Shown here: in pieces, positions 24,255-32,003 of the stretch | Layout: the number at the start of each line of letters is the position of its first letter | Position numbering within the stretch: the first letter of the stretch is position 1 | Assembly (NCBI GenBank): GCA_043798715.1 | Contig: JAZDOK010000094.1 | Location: forward strand, 1-43,053 | Source: JAZDOK01 sp043798715 | Lineage (GTDB): Bacteria; Vulcanimicrobiota; JAZDOK01 | Direction: 5' to 3' | DNA: 43,053 nucleotides | Program-made: the position numbers and the translations under genes | Notes under the pieces: model-generated | Database searches by the model: none | What the model was told of the DNA's origin: nothing | The model's input: the letters and a program-made list of their open reading frames with translations, nothing else

Positions 24255-25427
24255 GTGAATATCGCTGTTTTTACCGATGCTTTTTATCCCCAGGTCAACG
24301 GCGTGGTGACCTCGCTCATGAACACTTCCCGGGAGCTGTCCCGGCGGGGCCATCGGGTTGTTCTTTTTGCCCCAAAACCAGACCGGAAAAAGGCGATAAC
24401 AGAGGATTTCGGGGACATTCGCGTCGTCCTGGCGCCGGGAATCAAGGCCCCTTATTACCCGGACATCCGCCTGACCTGGCCTTTTAACGGCTTTGTATGG
24501 AAGGCGCTCCGCGAAATGAAAGTGGACCTCCTCCACTTCCATGTCCCCTTCACCCTGGGGGCGGAGTGCATCCTCGATGGGAAATTGCTGAAAAAGCCCG
24601 TCGTGGGAACCTTCCACACTTTTTTTGGGGAGGAAGAGTACCTCAAGATCGCCGGGAAGGGAAATTCCAAATTTCTCAAGGGCCTGGTGTGGCGTTATTG
24701 CCTGCTCTTTTACAACCGCTGCCGGGCGGTGGTGAGTCCCTCCCGATATACCGGCGAGGAACTGGTGCGGCAGGGTCTCAGGATGAATCCTGAGATCATC
24801 CCCAACGGCGTCCTTTTTGACGAGACGGCGCTCCAGGAGGCCGATGTGCTCTCCTCCGTGAGGGGAAAATACGGTCTGACGGAGAACACGGTTCTTTTCG
24901 TGGGGAGGGTGAGCCGCGAGAAGAGTATAGACGTATTACTCCGGGCGGCCTGCATCGCGGGGGAGAGCCTTCCTGATTTCAGGCTCCTTATAGTGGGCGA
25001 CGGGCCGGCCATGGAGGAATCAAAGGCCCTGGCTGCGGAGCTCAATCTGGGAGAGAAGGCGATCTTTGCCGGGATGATTCCTCACCGGGAGCTTTTGAAA
25101 TCCGGTATTTTTCAGGCTTCAAAATTATTCGTGACGGCCTCGAAGTCGGAAAACCAGCCGATGACCATCCTGGAGGCGATGCTTTTCGGGCTTCCGGTGG
25201 TGGGAGTCAATCAGCGGGGAATCCCGGAGATGGTGGACGGGAACGGGATTGTGGCCGAGGCGGACGATCCCGCGGCCATCGCCGGCGCGTGCCTTTCGCT
25301 GCTGAGGTATCAAGATTTACGGAAAAGGACGGGTGAGCGCTCGGCCATCCTGGCCAGAAGCTACGACATACGAGCCACCACCGATCAGATGGAACAGTTG
25401 TACGAGCGGCTGCTCGCGGCACAATGA
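24255..25427 (+). CDS. family 4 glycosyltransferase
   Basis: 390 residues, GT-B fold, two Rossmann domains. The N-terminus MNIAVFTDAFYPQVNGVVTSL is the usual start of GT4 lipid glycosyltransferases (diacylglycerol glucosyltransferase and PimB-like), so GTG 24255 is the real start. The acceptor domain contains HFHVPFTLG and GTFHTFFGEEEYLK; the donor domain contains LFVGRVSREKSIDVLLRA (about 214-231), the phosphate-binding region and SENQPMTILEAMLFGLPVV (about 296-314) with the E-x7-E-type nucleotide-sugar motif. It probably makes a glycolipid or glycosylates an envelope polymer at the inner membrane. It stands alone between the toxin-antitoxin pair and gyrB. Acceptor unknown. Confidence 0.9.
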   Translation: MNIAVFTDAFYPQVNGVVTSLMNTSRELSRRGHRVVLFAPKPDRKKAITEDFGDIRVVLAPGIKAPYYPDIRLTWPFNGFVWKALREMKVDLLHFHVPFTLGAECILDGKLLKKPVVGTFHTFFGEEEYLKIAGKGNSKFLKGLVWRYCLLFYNRCRAVVSPSRYTGEELVRQGLRMNPEIIPNGVLFDETALQEADVLSSVRGKYGLTENTVLFVGRVSREKSIDVLLRAACIAGESLPDFRLLIVGDGPAMEESKALAAELNLGEKAIFAGMIPHRELLKSGIFQASKLFVTASKSENQPMTILEAMLFGLPVVGVNQRGIPEMVDGNGIVAEADDPAAIAGACLSLLRYQDLRKRTGERSAILARSYDIRATTDQMEQLYERLLAAQ

Positions 25428-25435
25428 TTTTTTTG

Positions 25436-25455
25436 CTTCTATATTATAATAGAAG
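25436..25455. promoter_or_regulatory. palindrome overlapping a -10-like element upstream of gyrB
   Basis: Perfect inverted repeat: CTTCTAT (25436-25442) and ATAGAAG (25449-25455) around ATTATA, containing TATAAT at 25445-25450. It begins 9 bases after the glycosyltransferase stop and about 80 bases before gyrB. No good -35 was found. It could be an operator or, since GATTTTTGG follows, a weak terminator. Confidence 0.4.
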
Positions 25456-25534
25456 GATTTTTGGATTCTCTGTGTAATATAGGGAAGTTATTTTCCTGAG
25501 ATTTACTTGCAAAAAATAGAGGAGTTATAGGATC

Positions 25535-26338
25535 ATGGCAGATGCAATGGTAAAAAACGGAAACGGGGGGGCGACCGCCTACGAGGCGGAGGACATCCAG
25601 GTACTGGAAGGCCTGGAGGCCGTCCGGAAACGCCCCGCAATGTATATCGGTTCCACGGGCTCAAAAGGGCTCCACCACCTGGTCTTTGAGGTTGTCGATA
25701 ACAGCATAGACGAAGTGCTCACCGGGGCCTGCGATGCCATAGAAGTGGACATCGGCCTCGACAACAGCGTCACCGTCTCCGATAATGGGAGGGGCATTCC
25801 GGTGGAGTCCATCCCCGGACTTGACAAGCCCGCCGTCGAAGTGGTAATGACGGTACTCCATGCAGGGGGTAAGTTCGGCGGAGACGGATACAAGGAGTCC
25901 GGCGGGCTCCACGGGGTAGGCGTCTCGGTAGTGAACGCCCTCTCCGAGTGGCTTGAAGTCAAGGTCAGCCGGAACGGCAAGCTCTACCGCCAGCGCTTCA
26001 GCCGCGGCGATCCCACCTCGTCTCTTGAGGAAATCGGAGAGTCCGAGGCTACGGGGACCGTGGTCTCCTTCAAGCCTGACCCCGAGATTTTCACCGAGAC
26101 GACGGATTTCAGTTTCGATTTTCTGAGCCAGCGCCTCCGGGAACTTGCCTTCCTCAACCGCGGTCTAAAGATTATCCTCCGGGAGGAGCGCAGCGGAAAG
26201 ATTTCGGAGTTCTGCTATGCCGGCGGCATCCAGGCTTTTGTCGTGCTTTTGAACCGTAACAAGGATGTCCTCACCGAGCAGCCGCTCTATTTTTCGCATG
26301 AGAAGGACAATTTCAAGCTGGAGCTGGCCATGCAGTAA
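25535..26338 (+). CDS. gyrB: DNA gyrase subunit B, N-terminal part (ends at an in-frame TAA)
   Basis: The ATPase (GHKL) part of gyrase B, which drives negative supercoiling. 267 residues: EDIQVLEGLEAVRKRPAMYIG (20-40), NSIDEVLTGACD, DNGRGIPVE and the nucleotide-lid GGLHGVGVSVVNALS, followed by the start of the transducer domain. It stops at TAA 26336-26338 in MQ*NSGYQE, where gyrase B has MQ(Y/W)N. One base (TAC or TAT to TAA) explains it, and the same frame continues as gyrB to about 27240. SD GAGGAG precedes ATG 25535. A true truncation would leave no toprim domain, so a sequence error or a recent mutation is more likely. Confidence 0.85.
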   Translation: MADAMVKNGNGGATAYEAEDIQVLEGLEAVRKRPAMYIGSTGSKGLHHLVFEVVDNSIDEVLTGACDAIEVDIGLDNSVTVSDNGRGIPVESIPGLDKPAVEVVMTVLHAGGKFGGDGYKESGGLHGVGVSVVNALSEWLEVKVSRNGKLYRQRFSRGDPTSSLEEIGESEATGTVVSFKPDPEIFTETTDFSFDFLSQRLRELAFLNRGLKIILREERSGKISEFCYAGGIQAFVVLLNRNKDVLTEQPLYFSHEKDNFKLELAMQ

Positions 26339-27467
26339 AACTCCGGCTACCAGGAGACAATCTATACTTTCGCCAACAATATCAACACCCAGGAGGGCGG
26401 CTCGCACCTGACCGGTTTTAAGACTTCCCTCACCCGCTGCATCAACAACTATGCCAGGAAGCGCGGCCTTCTGAAGGAGGCGGACGCGAACCTGAGCGGG
26501 GACGACGTGCGGGAGGGCCTGACGGCCGTCATCAGCGTAAAGCTCCGGGATCCCCAGTTCGAAGGACAGACCAAGACCAAGCTGGGCAATCCCGAAGTTA
26601 AAGCGCTGGTCGAGGGCATGATGGACGAGGAACTCGGCAACTACCTCGAGGAGAATCCCGCACACGGCAAGGCGACCGTCGAGAAGTGTCTCACAGCTTT
26701 AAGAGCCCGTGAGGCGGCCCGGAAGGCCCGCGAGATCGTCCGCCGGAAGGGGGCGCTCGAGGTCAGTTCCCTTCCCGGCAAGCTGGCCGACTGCTCGGAG
26801 CGGGATCCCTCGAAGTGCGAGATTTACCTGGTCGAAGGCGACTCCGCCGGAGGCTCGGCCAAACAGGGGCGGGACCGCCACTTCCAGGCCATCCTGCCGC
26901 TCCGGGGAAAGATTTTGAACGTGGAAAAGGCGCGCCTGGACAAGATTCTCAACAACGAAGAGATTCGCACGATGATCACGGCCTTCGGCACGGGAATCGG
27001 GGATGATTTCAATATAGATAAATTGCGCTACCACCGGATCGTCATGATGACTGATGCCGACGTGGACGGCGCCCATATTCGCACGCTGCTTCTCACCTTC
27101 TTCTTCCGCTACATGAAGAAGCTCGTCGAGGTGGGGCACATCTATATCGCCCAGCCCCCTCTCTTCCAGGTAAAGAAAGCCAGGAAAGAGCACTACGCAT
27201 ACGACGACGACCAGCTCTACTGGCTCCTCAAAGAAGTAGGGGGAGGACGGGGCGGTGGTTCAGCGATACAAGGGGCTGGGCGAGATGGACGCCACCCAGC
27301 TATGGGAAACCACGATGGATCCGGCCGTCCGCATGATGAAGAAGGTGACCCTGGAGGATGCCGTGGCGGCCGACGAAATTTTTACCACTCTGATGGGAGA
27401 TAAGGTGGAGCCCCGCAGGGACTTCATCCACGCCTACGCCCGCGAAGTCAAAAACCTTGATATATAG
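26339..27467 (+). pseudogene. gyrB: DNA gyrase subunit B, remainder, with one frameshift
   Basis: It continues the N-terminal part in the same frame, with transducer SGYQETIYTFANNINTQEGG, then the toprim domain with catalytic EGDSAGGSAKQGRDR and the metal site DADVDGAHIRTLL. In a run of five G (27239-27243) the frame shifts. Removing one G restores LLKEVGEDGAVVQRYKGLG and continues to the usual end, EPRRDFIH...NLDI, at 27467. The short linker before QRYKGLGEM is of the Bacillus type, without the E. coli insert. An internal ATG at 26507 could start only an incomplete protein. It is followed after 13 bases by gyrA. The real gene is probably one ORF, 25535-27467, of about 643 codons. Confidence 0.85.
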
Positions 27468-27480
27468 CTAAGGAGAGACC

Positions 27481-28941
27481 ATGACTCAAACCACAATACA
27501 GGATCAACCTATTCCCATCGAAGAGGAGATGCGGCAGTCCTATCTTGATTACGCGATGAGCGTCATAGTGTCCCGCGCCCTTCCGGACGTCCGCGACGGC
27601 TTGAAGCCCGTGCATCGCCGGATTCTCTACGCGATGCGCCAAGCGGGGCTGATGCACGAAAAACCCTTTAGAAAGTCGGCCACCATCGTGGGAGAGGTCC
27701 TGGGGAAATACCATCCCCACGGCGATTCCTCCGTTTATGACGCCCTGGTCCGGATGGCCCAGGATTTCAACCTGCGCTACCCGCTGGTGGACGGCCACGG
27801 AAACTTCGGCTCCGTGGACGGAGATCCGCCGGCTGCCTACCGTTATACCGAGGCCCGCATGTCCCGGCTGGCGGGGGAGCTGCTGGAAGACCTCGATAAG
27901 GAGACGGTCAAATTCCGGCCGAATTTCGACAACTCCCTCAAGGAGCCGGAAGTTCTCCCTTCGTCCCTCCCCAACCTCCTCATCAACGGTTCGGCCGGAA
28001 TCGCCGTCGGAATGGCCACCAACATTCCGCCGCACAACCTGGGGGAGGTCACCGACGCCCTCGTCAAGCTGATCGAGGAGCCGGAAACCGACATCGAGGC
28101 GCTCATGAAATATGTTCCCGCCCCGGATTTTCCGACCGGCGGGATGATTATGGGCCTTTCGGGCGCCCGAAAAGCCTTCTTCGAAGGCAGGGGCTCCGTC
28201 ACCATCCGCGGCGTCACCACCATCGAAGAACGCAAGGGCAAGCGCCTGGCCATAATTATCACCGAGATCCCCTATCAGGTTAACAAGGCCAGGCTGGTCG
28301 AGCAGATCGCGGAGGCCGTCAAGTCCAAGCGCATCACCGGCGTCACCGATCTCAGGGATGAGTCCGATCGACGCGGGATGAGAGTCGTGATCGAGCTTGC
28401 GGTAAACTCGACCCCACAGCTGACTTTAAACCAGCTCTACAAACACAGCGATCTCCAGGTCAATTTCGGGGTAAACACCCTGGCCCTGGTGGACGGGGTG
28501 CCGCGCACTCTCAATCTCAAGGAGTGCCTGACCCACTACCTGGCTCATCGGAAGGAAGTAGTCACCCGCCGCTGCGAATTTGATCTCAGGAAGGCCCAGG
28601 AGCGGGCCCACATCCTGGAGGGCCTCCAGATCGCCTTGGACAACCTGGACGCAGTCATCGAAACCATCCGGAAATCCCAGAATGTGGAGGAGGCCAGGGC
28701 GGCCCTCTGCCTCCGCTTCAAGCTTTCCGAGGCGCAGGCCCAGGCAATCCTGGAGATGCGCCTCCAGCGGCTCACCGGCCTGGAGCGCAAGAAAATCCAG
28801 GAGGAGTATGCCACTATCATCAAGACGATTGCTCACCTTCAGGACCTTCTGGCCTCGGAGCGGAGGATCATGTTCCTCATCAGGGACGAGCTCCTCGAGA
28901 TGCGAAAAAATACGCCGATCCCAGAAAGTCCCGCATCATGA
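27481..28941 (+). CDS. gyrA: DNA gyrase subunit A, breakage-reunion part (frameshifted at the end)
   Basis: 486 residues. It begins IPIEEEMRQSYLDYAMSVIVSRALPDVRDGLKPVHRR, typical of GyrA. The quinolone-region motif is HPHGDSSVYDALVRMAQDF, and the DNA-cleaving tyrosine is Y122 in RYTEARMS. The winged helix, tower and coiled-coil (EEARAALCLRFKLSEAQAQAILEMRLQRLTGLE) follow. The frame ends after LLEMRKNTPIPESPAS because the A-run at 28905-28910 has six A; with seven A it would read RKKYADPRKSRIMKEEAEG and run on into the next ORF. No alteration is needed elsewhere. SD AAGGAGAG precedes ATG 27481. Confidence 0.88.
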   Translation: MTQTTIQDQPIPIEEEMRQSYLDYAMSVIVSRALPDVRDGLKPVHRRILYAMRQAGLMHEKPFRKSATIVGEVLGKYHPHGDSSVYDALVRMAQDFNLRYPLVDGHGNFGSVDGDPPAAYRYTEARMSRLAGELLEDLDKETVKFRPNFDNSLKEPEVLPSSLPNLLINGSAGIAVGMATNIPPHNLGEVTDALVKLIEEPETDIEALMKYVPAPDFPTGGMIMGLSGARKAFFEGRGSVTIRGVTTIEERKGKRLAIIITEIPYQVNKARLVEQIAEAVKSKRITGVTDLRDESDRRGMRVVIELAVNSTPQLTLNQLYKHSDLQVNFGVNTLALVDGVPRTLNLKECLTHYLAHRKEVVTRRCEFDLRKAQERAHILEGLQIALDNLDAVIETIRKSQNVEEARAALCLRFKLSEAQAQAILEMRLQRLTGLERKKIQEEYATIIKTIAHLQDLLASERRIMFLIRDELLEMRKNTPIPESPAS

Positions 28942-29942
28942 AGGAGGAGGCCGAGGGCTTTGTCATCGAGGATCTCATCCCCGATGAAGAAACGGTCATC
29001 ACCATCAGCAGTTCCGGCTATGTCAAGAGAATGCCGGAAGGAACTTACCGATCCCAGAGGAGGGGAGGCAAGGGGGTCGTAGGAATGGGGCTCAAGGATG
29101 AGGACAGCCTCGAGCACGTCCTCTTTACCACCACCCACCACAACCTATTCTTCTTCACCAGCAAGGCCCGCGTCTATCGCCTGAAGGCCTACGAAATAGC
29201 CGAGACGGCTGGGCGTCAGGCCAAGGGTACGGCCATCGTCAACCTCCTGCCGCTGGAAAGCGGCGAAAAGGTGGCCGCGATCATTCCCATGAAGGACAAG
29301 GATTTGAGCTCGGAGGAACTTTTCCTCGTCATGGCCACCCGTCATGGGATGATCAACAAGACCGCCATCGCTGAGTACAAGAATATCTTCAAAGCCGGCC
29401 TCATCGCCTGCATACTGAACGAGGATGACGGGCTGATCGGGGTGCGGCTTACCTCTGGAGATAAAGAGGTCTTCCTGGTCACCCGGAACGGGCAGTCCAT
29501 CCGCTTCCCTGAGGATAAAGTGCGCGCCACCGGGCGCAGGACCAAGGGCGTCATCGGGATGCGCCTCCGCACCGGTGACGAGGTGGTGGCCATGGCTCAC
29601 CTGGAGACCGGATCGGAGCTCCTGGTCGTCACCGCCAACGGGTACGGGAAGAGGACCGTTCACAAGGAATACCGCCTCCAGAGCAGGGGAGGCGTGGGTA
29701 TCAAGACCTTGAACGTCACTAAAAAGACCGGTCAGGTGGTGGACGCCAAGGTGGTGGAGCCGGAGGACGAACTTCTCCTGACCACCGCCATGGGCAATCT
29801 CATCCGAATCAGCGTCAAGGGGATTTCCACCCAGGGGAGAGCCACACAGGGGGTCATGCTCATCCGCCTGGAGGAGGGAGATTCGGTCTCGGATGTGGGC
29901 CATCTTTCCAAAAAGGATATCGCGACCGAGGAGACGGAATGA
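28938..29942 (+). CDS. gyrA: DNA gyrase subunit A, C-terminal beta-pinwheel part
   Basis: 334 residues, in a different frame from the N-terminal part; the apparent ATG at 28938 overlaps the upstream TGA. It contains the pinwheel domain that wraps DNA, with blades marked by repeated V..SG..KR-type strands, and the GyrA box QRRGGKG (39-45), which distinguishes gyrase from topoisomerase IV. Joined through the repaired A-run, the two parts give a GyrA of about 820 residues, close to normal. An independently translated C-terminal domain is conceivable, but its ATG has only GCATC upstream and no SD. Its stop overlaps the whiA start (ATGA). Confidence 0.85.
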   Translation: MKEEAEGFVIEDLIPDEETVITISSSGYVKRMPEGTYRSQRRGGKGVVGMGLKDEDSLEHVLFTTTHHNLFFFTSKARVYRLKAYEIAETAGRQAKGTAIVNLLPLESGEKVAAIIPMKDKDLSSEELFLVMATRHGMINKTAIAEYKNIFKAGLIACILNEDDGLIGVRLTSGDKEVFLVTRNGQSIRFPEDKVRATGRRTKGVIGMRLRTGDEVVAMAHLETGSELLVVTANGYGKRTVHKEYRLQSRGGVGIKTLNVTKKTGQVVDAKVVEPEDELLLTTAMGNLIRISVKGISTQGRATQGVMLIRLEEGDSVSDVGHLSKKDIATEETE

Positions 29943-30883
29943 TTTTTTCCGAAGAAACACGGAATGAGCTCGGGAGGAACCTCCCTCTAAAGGAGTGCTG
30001 TCGCCGGGCCCTGCTCTCGGCCCTCCTCTATGCGGAGAGGAGCGAGAAGCAGAAGAGGCGGGACGCCCGCTGGGGCCTCTCCACCACCTGCGGCCCCGAA
30101 GCACGTCTCATCCTGAAACTGCTGAAGGAAACGGCCTGTCTTTCAGCCTACTGGGAGGTCAAGCGGGATCCGTTCAAGAAACAGCCGCTCTATAATATCT
30201 TTGTACCGCATCAGGAAGGGGTGGAGGAGGTTCTCTCTTCTCTTGGAATCTTTGATGCCGGAGGACAGGTTCTGCACCATGTTCCCTCTGTCTTAACCCG
30301 GAAGACCTGTTGCCGGCGGAGCTACCTGCGGGGGGCTTTCCTTGCGGCCGGCTCGGTGACCTCGCCTCAACGGGCGTACCACCTGGAAATCTACTGCCGG
30401 GATGAGTTTTACTGCCGGGATTTGCACCGCCTGACGGAAAGCCTCTCGCTTTCCATGAGCCTGGGAAGGAGGAGAAACGCCTTCCTTCTCTACAGCAAAA
30501 GAGCTGAGGAAATCTCCCTCTTTCTGAATACGCTGGGGGCCTTCCAGGCACTCCTCCGCTTCGAGGAAGTGCGGGCCATCAAGGAGACGGTAAATGACGT
30601 GCACCGCCTGGTGAACTGCGAGACGGCGAATCTCCAGAAAATCACCGGCACCTCCATCCGGCAGGTTGATAAAATAGAATTTCTAAGGAGCGCCGTGGGC
30701 TTGAAGATGCTTCCCCCGGCCCTGAGGGAGATAGCCCGGGCCCGCCTCAAATACCGCGCAATCAGCTTGAAGGAGATGGGGGAGCGGTTTTCGCCGCCTC
30801 TTTCCAAGTCGTCGGTCCAGCACCGCCTGATGAGGCTGGAGGAGTTCGCGGAAAAAGAGATAAAAAAGATAAGGGCGGTTTGA
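29939..30883 (+). CDS. whiA: WhiA-family DNA-binding protein
   Basis: 314 residues. The N-terminal half is a degenerate LAGLIDADG homing-endonuclease-like fold (about 15-190; SYLRGAFLAAGSVTSPQRAYHLEI). The C-terminal half is the WhiA helix-turn-helix (about 225-310) with RLVNCETANLQKI and SPPLSKSSVQHRLMRLEEFA. WhiA regulates cell division and sporulation in actinomycetes and affects division and chromosome organisation in Bacillus. It usually sits beside rapZ and yvcK; here it overlaps gyrA by 4 bases (ATGA) and is followed after 24 bases by gap. A role in coordinating supercoiling, division and glycolysis is only suggested by position. Confidence 0.92.
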   Translation: MIFSEETRNELGRNLPLKECCRRALLSALLYAERSEKQKRRDARWGLSTTCGPEARLILKLLKETACLSAYWEVKRDPFKKQPLYNIFVPHQEGVEEVLSSLGIFDAGGQVLHHVPSVLTRKTCCRRSYLRGAFLAAGSVTSPQRAYHLEIYCRDEFYCRDLHRLTESLSLSMSLGRRRNAFLLYSKRAEEISLFLNTLGAFQALLRFEEVRAIKETVNDVHRLVNCETANLQKITGTSIRQVDKIEFLRSAVGLKMLPPALREIARARLKYRAISLKEMGERFSPPLSKSSVQHRLMRLEEFAEKEIKKIRAV

Positions 30884-30907
30884 AATTTAAATCAAGGAGG
30901 GAAACAA

Positions 30908-31936
30908 ATGAAAGTAGCAATCAATGGTTTTGGACGGGTGGGAAGACAGGTTCTCAAGGCCCTTCTGGAAAAGTACCCTGAGATAGAGGTCGTGGCCATC
31001 AACGACATAACGGACGCCAGGACAAACGCTCATCTCTTCAAGTACGATTCCAGCTACGGCCGCTTCAATGGCACGGTTGAGGCCAAGGATGACTCCATCG
31101 TAATCAACGGTAAGCCCATCCGCATCTATGCCGAAAAAGATCCTCTCAAGCTCCCCTGGAAGGAACTTGGCGTGGATATCGTGATAGAGTCCACCGGCGT
31201 CTTTACCGATGGACTGAAGGCCAAGGCCCACCTGGATGCGGGCGCCAGGAAGGTCATCATCACGGCTCCCGCCAAGAACGAAGATCTGACCGTGGTCCTG
31301 GGAGTAAACGAAGAGACTTACGATCCCGCTAAACACCACATAGTCTCGAACGCTTCCTGCACCACCAATGCCTTGGCGCCGGCAGTCAAAGTGCTCCAGG
31401 AAAAATTCGGGATCCAGAAGGGCCTTATGACGACCATCCATGCCTACACCAACGACCAGAAAATCCTGGATCTGGCGCACAAGGATTTGCGCCGGGCCCG
31501 GGCCGCGGGACTGTCCATGATTCCCACTAAAACCGGAGCGGCCGAGGCGGTCGGCAAAGTCATTCCCGAGATGAATGGCAAGTTCAACGGCTTTGCCGTC
31601 CGCGTTCCCACGCCGACCGTCTCTCTCATAGACTTCGTGGCGCTTCTGGAAAAGGAGACCACCAAGGAGGACGTCCTCGCTGCTCTTAAGGCCGCATCCC
31701 AGAATGAGCTCAAGGGCATCCTCGAAGTCTGCGAGGAGCCCCTCGTATCCATTGATTTCAAGGGCACGCACGCCTCTTGCGTGGTGGACGCCGGCTTCAC
31801 GATGGTCATCGGCGGCAACCTGGTCAAGATCGTCGCCTGGTACGACAACGAGTGGGGCTACTCCGAGCGGACCGCCGACCTGGTCAACTACATGGCGATG
31901 GTCGAGGCCGTCGGGAGCGGAAAATGCCTGGCATAA
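30908..31936 (+). CDS. gap: glyceraldehyde-3-phosphate dehydrogenase
   Basis: Oxidises glyceraldehyde 3-phosphate to 1,3-bisphosphoglycerate with NAD and phosphate. 342 residues. NAD-binding GFGRVGRQVLKAL (7-19), INDITDARTNAHLFKYDSSYG, catalytic C151 in SNASCTTNALAP, and the C-terminal WYDNEWGYSERTADLV. The acidic D33 in INDI favours NAD over NADP. SD AAGGAGG precedes ATG 30908. First of four genes (gap-pgk-tpiA-secG) in the order found in many Gram-positive and deep-branching bacteria. A degenerate heptad repeat lies between its stop and pgk. Confidence 0.97.
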   Translation: MKVAINGFGRVGRQVLKALLEKYPEIEVVAINDITDARTNAHLFKYDSSYGRFNGTVEAKDDSIVINGKPIRIYAEKDPLKLPWKELGVDIVIESTGVFTDGLKAKAHLDAGARKVIITAPAKNEDLTVVLGVNEETYDPAKHHIVSNASCTTNALAPAVKVLQEKFGIQKGLMTTIHAYTNDQKILDLAHKDLRRARAAGLSMIPTKTGAAEAVGKVIPEMNGKFNGFAVRVPTPTVSLIDFVALLEKETTKEDVLAALKAASQNELKGILEVCEEPLVSIDFKGTHASCVVDAGFTMVIGGNLVKIVAWYDNEWGYSERTADLVNYMAMVEAVGSGKCLA

Positions 31937-31953
31937 GAGAAGAGGTAGGCGTT

Positions 31954-31978
31954 CAGCTATAAGCTGTCGGCTATCAGC
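31954..31978. repeat. degenerate 7-bp tandem repeat between gap and pgk
   Basis: Units CAGCTAT, AAGCTGT, CGGCTAT and a partial CAGC. CAGCT and AGCTG can also form a small hairpin. It starts 18 bases after the gap stop and ends 26 bases before pgk. Confidence 0.55.
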
Positions 31979-32003
31979 ATTAAGTTGAAAAGGAGGCGTT
32001 AAG

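Noticed and set aside
26336..26338. TAA in gyrB read as a sense codon (recoding)
   Set aside because: TAA is the normal stop of many intact genes here (for example arcC, pgk, secG), and there is no special context. A point error or mutation is simpler.
28938..29942. Separate regulatory protein made of a stand-alone GyrA C-terminal domain
   Set aside because: One added A restores a normal full-length GyrA and the ATG has no SD; a frameshift explains it better.
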